This document shows positions 1-11,496 of a stretch of 64,000 nucleotides of DNA, one piece after another (within the stretch, counting starts at the first letter, position 1; each line of letters opens with the position of its first letter). The notes under the pieces are model-generated. The model worked only from the letters and a program-made list of their open reading frames with translations. It made no database searches and was not told the DNA's origin. Made by a program: the position numbers and the translations under genes. The stretch is from Trichomonas tenax (Eukaryota > Parabasalia > Trichomonadida > Trichomonadidae). Location: the NCBI GenBank assembly GCA_023091735.1, contig JALKBU010000001.1, positions 124,001 to 188,000 of the forward strand, in the 5' to 3' direction.

Positions 1-2
1 AG

Positions 3-1694
3 CTTGGTCAACTCGTCAAATCTCTTGTTGCCCTTAATGTTGATGAGTCTATCTCGACTCTTCTTGAATCTTTTAGCTCAATGTTCAACGTTTGGGGACG
101 CCAGTTCGTTTCTCAGTCCAACCTTTCGCTGCAAATCATCCGCACAGTTATCCTACCGAATATTCAGAAATTGAACAACGATTATCACGAACAGAGCATT
201 CACTATACACGCGTTGCCGAAAATCTTGGTGTCCTCGAAAAGAAATCACGCAACGAAGAATATATGACTGCTGAGACCGCTTTCGTGAAGGCAGCGACAA
301 CGAGATCTGGTCTTCTTTATTCATTGGACAATCAAGTCACTCTGGCTGAAAAAACAGGCGTCAAAGCCGTTTCTTTGGCAATTGCACAATTTCTTTCATT
401 AACAGCAAACATGATGAGCCAATATATCACAGAGAATCGTAATTCAATTATTTTCACACAGAACTCTTGCTCCGAAATTCAATCATCCGTCAAATTACTT
501 CTCTCGCAGAAAATTGGAACAGATCCTGATAACAATCCTGCAACACACGCTTCGGATTCTTATTGGGATATGCGATACAACTCTTTTTCGACACCGCTCG
601 AAGAATACACGAAGCCAAACGGAACTGTTTGGGTCCGCGAGTCACATCCACTTCGCAGCAGCGTCTGGACGAGAAAATATCTTACTTTCGAAGATTCAGT
701 TCTTGTCGCCCACAAGCTTGCTGACGACGACCAGGACAAACAATGGATTCTACCACTCGTTACAGTCACTCCTGTCGATAAAACGAGAAGATGGGTCTTC
801 AAGATTCAATCTCCGCAGGAATTGATCGAAATTCAAGCATTGTCAAAGCTCGACATGGATGAATGGATCACTATCTTCACGAACCACAACTTCAAAGTTT
901 TGGGTCAAGATGAGCAGAAAGGAAGCAAGAAATGCTGCGATTGCGGTGCCGCTGATGCAACGTGGGTCTCAGTCAACTGGGCGTGCGACCTCTGCTTGAA
1001 GTGCTCCGGTATTCATCGTGCTATGTCTACAACAAACTCAAAGATCCGCTCAATCACTCTCGATAAACTTTCACCAATAACTGTCCAAATGATTGAAGCT
1101 CTCGAAGGAGACTGCAACAAATTGCTCATGGCTAAGCCACACAAGGAGAAGATTAACTCCCGCTCAGACGAAACAATCAGAAGCATCTACATCACGCGCA
1201 AGTACGTCAACTTCGAGTGGGCGTCAAGCGAGAGTGTTCCAGATCCATTCCAAGCCATTCTCGCACACGACATACACGCGCTCTTCCATGCAGCACACTT
1301 CGGAAGGATCGACGATACAGACAAAGGCATCACGCCTCTTCACGCTGCATGCTCAATCGGTGACAAGAATGCTGTCGCCTTGTTGACATACTGCGTTAAG
1401 TCCATGAACGTCAAAGATCCACAAGGATGGACACCACTTTGCTATGCCGTCTTCTTCCAGCACCTCGACATTATTCAGTTCCTTCTTCAGAATGGTGCAA
1501 GCGCGAAGGATGTAGGCATCAACCTATACCAGCTCGCCATCGCCACAAAGAACATGAAGGTTGCCAAGGTGATTCTAGTCGTTGCTAATCCAACAAGGAA
1601 CGACGAGAACGTCTTCCAGCCAGTGACACTCAAGTATGCACCACCGGGAACACCTGATAACTTCAGACTTATGCTTAAGCCTACAATAGCATGA
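3..1694 (+). CDS. ArfGAP with BAR, PH and ankyrin repeats (ACAP/centaurin type), 5' end outside window
   Basis: The frame is open from base 3 with no stop before the first ATG at 81, so the true start lies left of the window. Counting from the Met at 81: a helical BAR-like region to about 150, a PH-like domain at about 165-275, and an ArfGAP zinc finger from about 284. The zinc finger shows CxxC...CxxC (CCDCG ... CDLCLKC) followed by SGIHR, whose arginine is the catalytic finger. Two ankyrin repeats follow (GITPLHAAC near 414, GWTPLCYAV near 447). This order is that of ACAP/centaurin-beta proteins, which stimulate GTP hydrolysis on Arf and sense curved membranes during endosomal sorting. Zinc ligands and arginine finger are present, so it is probably active. 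It converges on the gene at 2051-3160. Confidence 0.88.
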   Translation, partial: LGQLVKSLVALNVDESISTLLESFSSMFNVWGRQFVSQSNLSLQIIRTVILPNIQKLNNDYHEQSIHYTRVAENLGVLEKKSRNEEYMTAETAFVKAATTRSGLLYSLDNQVTLAEKTGVKAVSLAIAQFLSLTANMMSQYITENRNSIIFTQNSCSEIQSSVKLLLSQKIGTDPDNNPATHASDSYWDMRYNSFSTPLEEYTKPNGTVWVRESHPLRSSVWTRKYLTFEDSVLVAHKLADDDQDKQWILPLVTVTPVDKTRRWVFKIQSPQELIEIQALSKLDMDEWITIFTNHNFKVLGQDEQKGSKKCCDCGAADATWVSVNWACDLCLKCSGIHRAMSTTNSKIRSITLDKLSPITVQMIEALEGDCNKLLMAKPHKEKINSRSDETIRSIYITRKYVNFEWASSESVPDPFQAILAHDIHALFHAAHFGRIDDTDKGITPLHAACSIGDKNAVALLTYCVKSMNVKDPQGWTPLCYAVFFQHLDIIQFLLQNGASAKDVGINLYQLAIATKNMKVAKVILVVANPTRNDENVFQPVTLKYAPPGTPDNFRLMLKPTIA

Positions 1695-2050
1695 GTTGTT
1701 ACAGAATAGTTAGTATATTCAGATTTTTTTATATTTTTTGTTTTGAGTATCAAATAATATACTCCTCAGTTTTAAAAAGATTATTAAAAACTGTTTTAAA
1801 TTTACTTGTACCCCCTTTTCTTACCTATTATCCATATTACATCTAACAACTCTTCATTTTATTTTGAAGTCAAAAATTATTTTCGAAATATGTCTCAATT
1901 CATCGGATTTATAGTTTTTAAGGACTTTATGATTGAATTTCATTAGAAAACAAGATCTTATTGTTTATTTTGAATCGATATAAAATATCTAGAAAAAATT
2001 GTGCAATTGAGCTAAAACAAACATATTTAGATGGAACATAACAAAGTACA
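1695..2050. other. Convergent 3' intergenic region
   Basis: About 350 AT-rich bases between two convergent genes. I see no open frame with coding character, no RNA-like fold and no repeat. Confidence 0.6.
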
Positions 2051-3160
2051 TTAGAGAGGAATGGCTAATTCGACTTTACGCATTCTGTTATTCAAAGCAT
2101 TCAATTCTGAACGAGTTGAGCTTGAATGTTGCTGTATTTGCAATGCTAGTTTCTGAATAGCAATATTTTCGGAGTCATCATTCATCTTCACACGCATTTT
2201 TGTAATCGAGTCTGTTAGTTCTTTACAAAGAGTCTCCGCTTCTTTTGTGTGGAACTCTATTTCACTGGTAGTACCTGTCAATTCATCAATCATTCCATCG
2301 AGTTCGTCAATCGATTCGTCGATGAGATTTGTTCTTTGATCAAGTTCAAACAGTTTTTTAGAGTAATAATGTTCAAATTGTGAAATAATTTCCTGAAGTG
2401 TTGAGAGTGCCTCTGTTAAATCAGGTGGCTGATCAACTTTTGGTTGGAATAAAGTTGAAATCTTTTCTATTGAAGCTGCTTCTTTCGTTATATCAGTAGA
2501 TTCGGAGTTTCTTCCTTTTCTATCGAGAATGCGCTTCAAATCATCAAGTTTGCTGTTGATAAATTTGATATCAGCATTATTTTGTTCAAGATTGTTTCTT
2601 ACTCTAGAAATTGTATTTGTTGTTGTAGCATCTTGTGGTTTTATACCTAATTTTCCTATTTCATGTTCAAGCAAATCGATTTTATTATTAATTCGCTTGT
2701 TATACTGTGCTGATAAGTCTTTCAGTGAGGAAACCTGCGCCTCTAAGTAGGGATCGAATGATGAAGTCAAATCTTCTTCAGATTTCGATTTCAAATCCGA
2801 AAACAATTTCTGAGAATGTAAAACAGCGTCGCTAATCGTTTGATCAGCCTTCAAAACGAGCTTTTCTTCGAAATTCTTCAGTAAATCTTGAAATTCTTCC
2901 GCTTGATCTGGAGTTAAAGTTGGTGTTTCAGTTTCGATCAATCTTTGTGTTTCCTGGCGAATCTGGAGAAGCATTTTGTTGAGATTTTGTGGTAAACTTT
3001 GTTTTACTGCTGTTAAATCTTTATCCAAATTTTGAAGCATCGCGAAATCTCTAAGAACGCGCTTCTTGATTTCTTGAGGATTCAAGGCATCCCTTAAAAC
3101 TTCCTGTGAACGGCTTTTTCCTTCTTTTTTAAGTGGTGGAAGATTTTGATTTTCTTCCAT
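2051..3160 (-). CDS. Coiled-coil protein, function unknown
   Basis: A complete 369-residue frame with an ATG start. Nearly the whole protein is predicted helical, rich in E, K, L, Q and S with heptad-like spacing. Coiled-coil stretches run from about 35 to 160 and 170 to 360; a short basic, polar N-terminus precedes them. I see no signal peptide, membrane segment, Cys cluster or catalytic motif. Such proteins in trichomonads can be cytoskeletal, tethering or kinetochore components, but nothing here selects among these. The gene is convergent with the ArfGAP gene and tandem with the PFOR relic. Confidence 0.75.
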   Translation of the reverse strand: MEENQNLPPLKKEGKSRSQEVLRDALNPQEIKKRVLRDFAMLQNLDKDLTAVKQSLPQNLNKMLLQIRQETQRLIETETPTLTPDQAEEFQDLLKNFEEKLVLKADQTISDAVLHSQKLFSDLKSKSEEDLTSSFDPYLEAQVSSLKDLSAQYNKRINNKIDLLEHEIGKLGIKPQDATTTNTISRVRNNLEQNNADIKFINSKLDDLKRILDRKGRNSESTDITKEAASIEKISTLFQPKVDQPPDLTEALSTLQEIISQFEHYYSKKLFELDQRTNLIDESIDELDGMIDELTGTTSEIEFHTKEAETLCKELTDSITKMRVKMNDDSENIAIQKLALQIQQHSSSTRSELNALNNRMRKVELAIPL

Positions 3161-3386
3161 GTAAGAAATAACAAATAATTTTTGTCATGTAAATAACTTA
3201 TTGTCAAAATTATCATCATCACTTCGAATCTCATCATATCTTCATCATACAACATTCATCACATCTAAAACATCTATGATACATAATACCCAACATACTT
3301 TTTAACCGAAGAATCTTGGATTTTGAGTTAGAAAAAATGATCGAAATTTTAAAAATAAAATCACTCCTTTAAATAAAAATCACCGC

Positions 3387-4558
3387 TTACTGAGCGTTCT
3401 GAACATCCTGCATCTTCTTGTAGCCTTAATAACGAGCCTTCATGTCGTTGACAAGCTGTGGAAACTTGGTCTCAGCCTCCTTTGGATAGATATCACGGAG
3501 AGCAGCGAATCTGTTCTCATCCTTGACGAGTGGGTCGAATTTGTAGTCTGGCTGCTTGGAGTCGACTTTGAGTTGCATTGGCTTGGATGGGTTGTAGCGG
3601 TAAAGGTTTAGGTAGCCGGACTTGAGGAGATCCTTGCAGTGCTTTGGTGTTGAGCCGAGGCCCTTCTTGATGCCGTGGTTGATGCATGGGGAGTAGTTGA
3701 TGATGAGAGATAGACCGTTGTACTCCTTAGCCTCCTGGATGGCCTTAAGGCACTGAGCTGGGTCAGCGAGAAGGCATGTAGCGGCGACGTAGATGTTCTT
3801 GTATGTCATGGCGATGGCACCGAGATCCTTCTTAGCCTTTGTGTAACCAGCAGCAGAGAAGTTAGCAACAGCACCACGGTATGTAGCCTTAGAGCACTGA
3901 CCACCTGTGTTGGAGTAAACTTCTGTATCGAAGATGAGGACCTTAACGTTCTCACCAGAAGCGATAACGTGATCAAATTCACCATAGCCGATATCGTAAG
4001 CCCAGCCATCACCACCGACGATCCAGATGACCTTCTTGGCGAGGACATCAGCCTGGGACTGGAGAGCGGCCATCTTCTCGGATGGGTTCTGGACCTTAGC
4101 GAGGAGTGGCTGGATCTTGTATGCAAGATCAGCGGACTCCTTCTCCTGCTCCCAAACCTTAAGTTCGCCAGATTCAAGAAGCTCTATGACGAGCTTCTTT
4201 GTGATCTTGCGGTGGGCTTCGATAGCCTTGAACATACCGTAGCCGAACTCGGCATTATCTTCGAAGAGGGAGTTAGCATAAGCTGGGCCGTGACCGCGCT
4301 CGTTGAGAGCGAATGGGTGAATGAGCATGTTGATACGCCCTGGGAGCTTGAGATCGATGGCGATCTGTGTAGCATCGATTGTGTAGAGCTTAGCATCCTT
4401 CTCAGCGAGTGTCTTGCGGATGGAGGCTGGGAGTTCCTTGTTGAGATCAAGGCTGGTGTGATTGGGTAGATGAAGGATGTCTCAGTAAGCTGATAAGCGA
4501 TGGAGGTGGCGGCTGTGTTACCATCACCTGGGATTCTCTTGCCAAAGTTATGAAGCAT
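3387..4558 (-). pseudogene. Pyruvate:ferredoxin oxidoreductase, internally deleted relic
   Basis: Reading on the minus strand from an ATG at 4558, the first ~35 codons give the PFOR N-terminus (DGNTAATSIAYQ, then IYPITP). The frame then shifts near 4455 into a ~45-codon piece from the middle of PFOR (LDLNKELPASI to LPGRINM). That piece is fused in frame to the C-terminal TPP domain (NERGHGPAYANSLFEDNAEF, then IVGGDGWAYDIGYGE, SNTGGQCSKAT, YSPCINHG). A normal trichomonad PFOR has roughly 1,150-1,200 residues; about 750 are missing, including the CoA region and the [4Fe-4S] ferredoxin domain. A TAA at 3426-3428 interrupts what looks like the native tail, which resumes and ends at 3387. Codon use is still that of a highly expressed gene (ATC, TTC, AAG, CTC), so the decay looks recent. 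It could instead reflect an assembly collapse. TCACTATT lies 10-17 bases upstream of the ATG. Confidence 0.88.
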
Positions 4559-7281
4559 AACTTTTAAAATAGTGAGATGACAATATTGGCCTCAATTTTC
4601 TTTACAAGAAGTAACGGCTCCTCTCAATCCTCTCAAATTTTCATTCGCACCTCACTCGATATTCGGTCTCAATGTGTGATATTGGATCTATTTTCACAAA
4701 GAATTCCAAGAAATCACCAAAATTTGGATAAAACGTTCAATTATTTGAAAAGTATCACATTTTTATAATGACATCAAGCTAAAAAGCGATTTTTAGCCTC
4801 TTACATTGGATTTATAATATTTTCATCCATATATTTATGATTTACATCTGAAATAGAATATATCAATATATGTTTTGTTGAATAATTCTGTAATTTTAGT
4901 TAATAAAAATAAAGTCTCATGGTAATGGCCATAATTTGCGTAAATAGACTCATCATACATTGCAGTGATTGTATCTAGAAGGATAATGCATATTATAGTA
5001 CCTAAGAATTAAAATTCTTAAATTTTAATGAAAATAGCAGTTTTGAATCATGCAAATTGCAAAAATATCATTTTTAAGAATGGTTTGTTTAATATAGAAT
5101 TCGTAAACTTTTATTCAAATTCTAAACATATAGGAACGCATTGGAAACAGAAATATCACGTTTTTTGGGTTTTGTTGAATTTGCCCGTAATCTTTTGTGT
5201 ATTCCTCTTAGAATCACGTTCACTGTTTGAATATGAGGCCACGTGCTTCCGTAGGAGTGATATCTTTAACGATCTTAAGGTATTTATAATTTTATCAAAT
5301 GCTGGGCACAATGTGAGTCAATAAAATTCTTTCTCTTCTTGATAGATGACATATTTGGGTTCTGGGCATCAACATTTTGGAGCTAATCAGGGATTGAGTT
5401 TTTTTAACCGAATGATTAAGATTGATTTATGAAACTTGTGCGTTTCGATACTGCTCTGATGTTAATGACCTCATCTGCATGGGATTCCGTAATAAGAATA
5501 GACCAGGGACGGTCTTCTTAGTGGGTCAATAAAATATTTCGTACAAAAAACATGAGTAAAGATTGGGAACTATCACCAAACACCTATGCTCGCGAATGGC
5601 CTTTCAAATATATACGTGTTGGTTTGTTAAGTTGAATGATAAAATTCAACAAGAAAATTATTCGAATTAGCGTATTATTCATCTGTGATGCTGCTATATT
5701 CGGTGCATGAATAACTGCTGTACAACTATTTATCCATACAGATATGAATGAAATTTTTTTGGAATTGTTTAATTCTCTATATTCATGTTTTATCAGGCTG
5801 TGGTGCCGAAGTTCGCCACAAATAGCATGAAGCGAGATGTCATGACCGCAGGAATCGACCTACCAACAATTCCAACAAAAAATGACAGATAACGAAAATT
5901 GAGCAAAAATAAATTGACCAAATAATGTGTTTGACTTTGCAGATCGATCCAGTACATGAATGTCTACATATTTTACGTAGCAACTTTGTCTGAACACATA
6001 ATCTGATCGTCCTAATCGCGAATTAGTGTTTTAACTCTCAAAATCATATTTCAGCGACTAAAATTGGTAAATTTGGAATTTCTGTTATATATGAACTTTA
6101 TATAGACCAAGTAAAAAGTGAGATTATTGTCAAAAAATTGAGAACTCGATTTGACACTTTACAAAACATATATGCTTAAATAATGAATTAATAAAGAAAA
6201 TACAAAAATGATTTTGAACCATTTTGTAAAGTTTACAACAAAATATTTTTTTATGATTCAAAAACTCATCTGTTATTGCCTTAAAACAAGCATAACTTTG
6301 AGGCAATGTAATGCCTTAAGTGGCAATTCCAGATATATATGGTCCCTGTTATATCATTGAGCTCGAAGCATGCTTATTAAATTAAATATAGATTTGTGGT
6401 TTACTGCTTATCGCATCTGAATTAATGCCATGTATTAACATGAAATTATCTATAATGTTACTGTTTTGTTTTTAATCTGATTGCGTATGCATTTTGAAAA
6501 TTATTTTGAATTGTCAAAACCTTGATCGGCAATCCCTACATTCAACAGGGCAGTAGGTAACTTCTGGCCATTTGTAGCATATCCCACTTAGAATAATATT
6601 AGGTTTAAGACACCTCGAGTTGGAACACTTCCAATTGCGATTCTACTTTATTGGAACGAATGCGGTCTCTTATGCAGGCAAAACGTTATGCCTTTGGAAG
6701 ATATAAACATATCAAAAGTTATTTTCAGTTATGGGTATATTGATATTTGTAAATTATCAAAAATATATATTTAGTGTATTCAAGCTTGCATATAGACTAT
6801 AAATGAACTCGATATCTCAAATATATTCATATGGTTCACAATTTCGATACTAAATTTTATGATCAAAAATTCAACATGAGAACATGAATTTGATATCTAA
6901 CAACATATAACATTGCAATATATATACAAATTATATAATTATTGAAGTGCTATGATATCTATAATTAAAGAAATAAAAAGATATATTATGGAAATGCAAA
7001 ACAAAAGCACAATTAGATTAAAATATTTGTAAAACTAAAAGAACTATTTTGGTATATGATATTCCTATCATTCTATTTGTTATATTACAAAAATATTTAT
7101 TATCTATAATATATCAACTAAATTTCCCAAAATCTTATAAATATATAATCTCTTGGTGATGGATAATGGGTTTGTAGTATTTAAAACTCTCAACAAAAGA
7201 TATTTGGTGGAGATACTCCAATAATATGTGCTACAGAAGATAGAAGTTAAATGTAAAGTGACAAAAAATATTAAAACAGAA
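4559..7281. other. Long intergenic region with small coding-like debris
   Basis: About 2.7 kb without a convincing gene. It contains isolated open stretches whose residue composition is unlike random AT-rich DNA. 5552-5635 (+) is a 27-codon frame with TYAREWPFKYIRVG. 5785-5892 (+) is a 35-codon frame ending MTAGIDLPTIPTKNDR. From about 6538 to 6780 (+) a frame with one TAG carries FNRAVGNFWPFVAYP and later TPRVGTLPIAILLYWNE. The families are not recognisable. I read them as remnants of one or more decayed genes rather than functional small proteins. The remainder is very AT-rich with no clear repeat or RNA. Confidence 0.4.
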
Positions 7282-8838
7282 ATGGATGAAAACCCGAATT
7301 TAGACAGAAAAGATTCTGTCGAAGAAACGGGTGTTTCGCAGCCGCCTGTTTCTGGTGAACCGAATAATGATCATCCAAACGAAGAAAATGTCGATGTAAA
7401 TTTAGTAAATCCGGAAAATAATGAAAATGAAACACAATCCACACATGCCAAGGAAGAGAGCACAGAGGAGAATACAGGTAGTCATGAATTAGCAGAATCA
7501 ACTGAAAATAAATTAAATGAAAATTCAATAAATGAAAAAAAAACACCAGAAATTACAGAAAAAATAGAATCAAATGAAGCTAATGCAGATACTGAACAGC
7601 AAGTAAAAATTAATTCACCAAATGAAATTCCACAATCTGAACCAATTTTAAGCCAAGAAAATCAGCCACCAGAGACAACAAATTATGTCAGTTATCCTAT
7701 TTTAAATTTTGAAGATATTATCAAATTATATTCAACAACTCAAATTGATAAAATGCAGATTTCACCAATAGAAATTTTAAAACTCTCACAAATGAGCAAA
7801 GCTGTTAACCTTCAGGCTTCTCTTCAATCTAATTTATTTTCTATTTTCAACCAACTCAAAAATCCAAGTTTTTTGGAAATCGAAAGACCTCAAAAGAAAA
7901 GAGATAGACGTGGACGCTGTGCAAGGTTTGATATCTCAGAATATTCATCAGATGATACATCAACAAATAAAGAAGAAGATTATACTTCAGAAGCTGATCA
8001 AGTTGTTGTTGTTAAACAAAAATCTACAAAACATGTAAAAAAGGTTAAAATGGTTCCAGTTAAGAAGATGACAATATTTGATATTACAAATCGTCGCTAT
8101 GCTCCATGGATTGAAATAACTGGTAAAATCCCACGCCGTCCACCAAGCCGCAAGAATAGAAGTAATGTTCCAAAAGATATGGCTGCAAATATTATTAATG
8201 AAACATTTGCAAAAATCAATGAAACAAAAGTTGATAAAACGCCTTCTACAGCAATGAATGCACTCGCTGCTGATCCATCAATTGTTTTAGCCCTTGGGCC
8301 GCAATATTCAATCAGTGAAGAAGATAAAAAGATGCTTGCTGAGAGAGGATCAATCAAACTTCGCGATAAGAATGCATTTGCATATAAATTAATTCCAATA
8401 TCTAAAAGTGAATCTGCATCTCTTCCCGCACACACTGTTCTTCGCAAGATTTATAAAGAATCACGAAATGATAATATGGCAAATTTGTCACAAATCGAGC
8501 ATCACTTGAATACCGTCGTAAGGACTCCAAGAATCGCAAGAGTTAAAATTGGTGATTCTGATTTCAAAAAGGTTGCTAATTACTTATGGCCTCCACCTCC
8601 AAAGCTTCCACCACATCCTCCAAGACCAGGAAGACCAAGTTCAAGGCACCTTGAAAGTGACCAAAAGACAGGTGCAGCAAAACTCACTCAAGTTGAGCAC
8701 GCTCTCGAAGCAGATTGTGCTATTACAACTGAAAAAATCGGTGCTCAAGCAAACATGGCTTCGCATGTTCTTCATTCTACATTCAATCCTCCTTTCTGGG
8801 CTAATTTCGAATATGAAAAGCAGAGGTTCAGAAAATAG
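7282..8838 (+). CDS. Hypothetical protein with acidic N-terminus and proline-rich segment
   Basis: The upstream extension of the frame begins with GTG, so the first ATG at 7282 is taken as start, giving 518 residues. Residues 1-150 are low-complexity and acidic (E, N, P, S, T). A middle region holds a basic patch (KKRDRRGR) and lysine-rich stretches. The second half is better ordered and contains a repeated pattern around LSQIEHHLN and LTQVEHALE, separated by a proline-rich hinge (WPPPPKLPPHPPRPGRP). No membrane segment, signal peptide or catalytic motif is visible. The basic/acidic layout would fit a nuclear or RNA-associated protein, but that is speculation. I do not recognise the family. 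Confidence 0.75.
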   Translation: MDENPNLDRKDSVEETGVSQPPVSGEPNNDHPNEENVDVNLVNPENNENETQSTHAKEESTEENTGSHELAESTENKLNENSINEKKTPEITEKIESNEANADTEQQVKINSPNEIPQSEPILSQENQPPETTNYVSYPILNFEDIIKLYSTTQIDKMQISPIEILKLSQMSKAVNLQASLQSNLFSIFNQLKNPSFLEIERPQKKRDRRGRCARFDISEYSSDDTSTNKEEDYTSEADQVVVVKQKSTKHVKKVKMVPVKKMTIFDITNRRYAPWIEITGKIPRRPPSRKNRSNVPKDMAANIINETFAKINETKVDKTPSTAMNALAADPSIVLALGPQYSISEEDKKMLAERGSIKLRDKNAFAYKLIPISKSESASLPAHTVLRKIYKESRNDNMANLSQIEHHLNTVVRTPRIARVKIGDSDFKKVANYLWPPPPKLPPHPPRPGRPSSRHLESDQKTGAAKLTQVEHALEADCAITTEKIGAQANMASHVLHSTFNPPFWANFEYEKQRFRK

Positions 8839-10132
8839 ATCTTTTTTTGTTTTTTGATATTAAATTGTTACTTTCAGAACTGCCAATCACTTATCACAGA
8901 ACCATCCAATTATAGCTTTTATCAGTTCTTATTTTCAAATGAACATCAATAATATGAAATTGAAACATTCCATTTATAAGCAATGGTATGATTTGCTTTC
9001 AGGGTCAATATATATATGGAGATTGGATATCAACCACGAATCATAATTTCTTATAAATGTGAGAAATGTTTGTCAAAAAATGTTTGTTAATCATTTGAGA
9101 AATAGAAACGAATTTGGCAATAAGAGAGAAGAAAATATGAATCACAAAAGAATGAATAAGTGAACACTTGAATAAATTTAGATTAACACGGTTTTATAAG
9201 ACAAGCATTTTGATGTTGTGTGCTTTTTGACAAATAAACTTTATGATATGTCATGTTAAAAACTGTCATGTCAAATTGGTATGTAAACCAAAAAAATAAT
9301 TTGGAGTGAGAGTTCGATATATCACTATGCTCATGTATGTGTATATAATGCCGAACTTTGCCGCGAAAATCTAATACCATGAGATATCAGTCTCGAAATG
9401 TAATGAGTTTTAATGAGTGGTTAGAGTAGTATGATGAATGGCATATGATGCAAAACTAAGCTAGGAGAGGAGAGCTAAGTAAAGTCGAAAATTAAATTGA
9501 TTCAATTCACAAAATTAGATATTGAAGAATATTTCTGTTGTGGATGTCATGTGCTCTATGAATATGTATTGCCGTCATATGATTGATGCCTCTGTAGACT
9601 CGTGCAGCGGGGTTAGCCATTAAGGAGGCCAACATTTTTTAAAAAAAATATTTTTTTGTGATATAACCTTCGAATTTTACAGAAGATATATATTTGAAAT
9701 TACAATAAAACGAAGTAAATGCGAAATAATTATAATAATTAGATAGAAAACGAAAAGGTAAGTTCATGTTACGTTTAAGTTAAGAAGTAAAAGTCACAAC
9801 ATCAAGAGATAAAGTCGATTTAAGTTGAAAAATTTAAAATCACTTTTTCTCGAAAATTCCTCGATTAATGCATGTTATTTTCTTTCTCATTGTTATCCAT
9901 ATCCAATTATGAGTAATTTCGCACGTTTAGTCCGATAATTTAGTTATATCTATAGAATAAATTTTGGGATTAAGGATAAAAAGCATCAAAAATTATCAAA
10001 TCTATAGTTATGCAGAAAGAAATTAAGGAATTTCATAATTAAACATCCCAAAAATTAGAGGAGGACTGAGAATTTGATTCGAAATCTCAACAATAAATTG
10101 AAGGTCAAATAATCGTTGCTCTAAAATTAGTA
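8839..10132. other. Intergenic region, nothing identifiable
   Basis: About 1.3 kb of AT-rich DNA between two plus-strand genes. A 65-codon minus-strand frame near 9183-9380 has no coding character. I see no tRNA, no terminal repeats and no long inverted repeat. Confidence 0.5.
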
Positions 10133-11026
10133 ATGATTTTTTTATTTTTAGTGCTCAGGCACAGCCTTGGGTTCACGATTGACGATCTGTCAGACGCAGA
10201 CTCGGATGTCCTCGCCCAGGCTTTCATGGAGCGCTGCTTGGACCAAATGGCGCCAGAAAATCACTGCAGAGAGAAGGCTATAGAGATGTTTGGTACAGCA
10301 GGTAACACAAGAATCGACGTCCACATTCGTGGTGGCCTGGATTTATCCGAAAGTGGCGGAATTTCAGAAATTATATCAAAAGGAAAAAGAGATTTGCGCT
10401 CGAAAACAGTACCAAGGGGTGACTGCAACAAACCTAATACAATATATTACGGAGGACAGTGCCATTGTCGCCTTTTTTACGATTTTGGAGATCCAATCTC
10501 GACAGGTTGTTGGAAATGCCGCCCGAGATGCCATCAGCACGCAACATGTACGCAAGATAGAGGCTGTCTCTGTAACAATTTTACATTAGGAGACGGATAT
10601 CGAAAGTGTGACACTCATGTGCCAACAATACTGAGATCTTACTCAAAACCGGACAGAAAAACGATAATGGTTACCATCAAGCCGGTTATATGGGAATCTC
10701 CCAAAACAGTTTTTTGCAAATTCAATAATATAATCGTCGAAGGGTCTCTCGTTTCTAATAACACAGTTGTGTGCGTCAGAAAGAACAAAAAGAAAAAGAA
10801 TACGAAAGTTGACATTTCTTGGGATTCAATAACCTTCACCAAACAGAGAGTCGAAGTTAGCGATGTTGAAGTTGAAGATTCCGATTTCGCGCCTTTGTTT
10901 ATTATGATTGTCGTTGTATTTGTTTTGCTTGGATTTTATTTCATGTTCTTATATCAAAGAGGAAGTAACAGAGAAGAAGAGTTTAATGAAATGATTGCAT
11001 TTGTTGAGAAAGGAGGAAAACTCTAA
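10133..11026 (+). CDS. Single-pass type I membrane protein with Cys-rich EGF-like ectodomain
   Basis: 297 residues from an ATG. The N-terminus (MIFLFLVLRHSLGF) is a short signal peptide. A Cys-rich block at about 98-160 (CHCRLFYDFG ... CWKCRPRCHQHATCTQDRGCLC) resembles an EGF-like module. Next comes a beta-rich stretch from about 165 with paired cysteines (TVFCKFNNI ... NNTVVC) that could be an IPT/TIG-like fold. A single hydrophobic helix (about 253-275, FIMIVVVFVLLGFYFMFLY) is followed by a ~22-residue acidic cytoplasmic tail. This architecture is typical of trichomonad surface or endosomal receptors; the ligand is unknown. Several NxT/NxS sites lie in the ectodomain. Confidence 0.8.
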   Translation: MIFLFLVLRHSLGFTIDDLSDADSDVLAQAFMERCLDQMAPENHCREKAIEMFGTAGNTRIDVHIRGGLDLSESGGISEIISKGKRDLRSKTVPRGDCNKPNTIYYGGQCHCRLFYDFGDPISTGCWKCRPRCHQHATCTQDRGCLCNNFTLGDGYRKCDTHVPTILRSYSKPDRKTIMVTIKPVIWESPKTVFCKFNNIIVEGSLVSNNTVVCVRKNKKKKNTKVDISWDSITFTKQRVEVSDVEVEDSDFAPLFIMIVVVFVLLGFYFMFLYQRGSNREEEFNEMIAFVEKGGKL

Positions 11027-11496
11027 GCTGTCTACTTTTATATAGTTTATATTTTAAATTTATTTGTTATGTTTTGTATTTCATAAATAGATTTTGTTTA
11101 TTATTTTTATAATCGTTAACTTAATAATTTGATACTACACAATCATTCTTCCGTGTAATAAATTTTTATGAAAAATATTAATATTGAAAATCAAAATGTT
11201 AGAAGTGTATGAGACAGTTAAAAATGCACACCAATTTAACTAATACTATAATTTTAATCTTATATAAAATAATAATATAAAAATTTATATGTACAATGAA
11301 AGTTGCAGTGTTACTCTTGATACCTAATAGCAGAATGTAGCGTAGATTGTTATTGATCAATTTTGCGATTGATATGTTTGGATTCAATAAAAACAATAAA
11401 ATAAGCAATTAATTGCTTAAAGGATTATTGAATCTATGGTATTCTGTATAGATATTCTATAGGGAAATGATGAAAAAAAATTATTGAAATCATTTG
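11027..11496. other. Convergent intergenic region
   Basis: About 470 very AT-rich bases between a plus-strand and a minus-strand gene. A 69-codon minus-strand frame in it is composed almost wholly of I, L, N and K, as expected by chance. Nothing else is seen. Confidence 0.5.

Noticed and set aside
11199..11408. 69-codon minus-strand hydrophobic frame
   Set aside because: I/L/N/K composition expected from AT-rich DNA and no start context.
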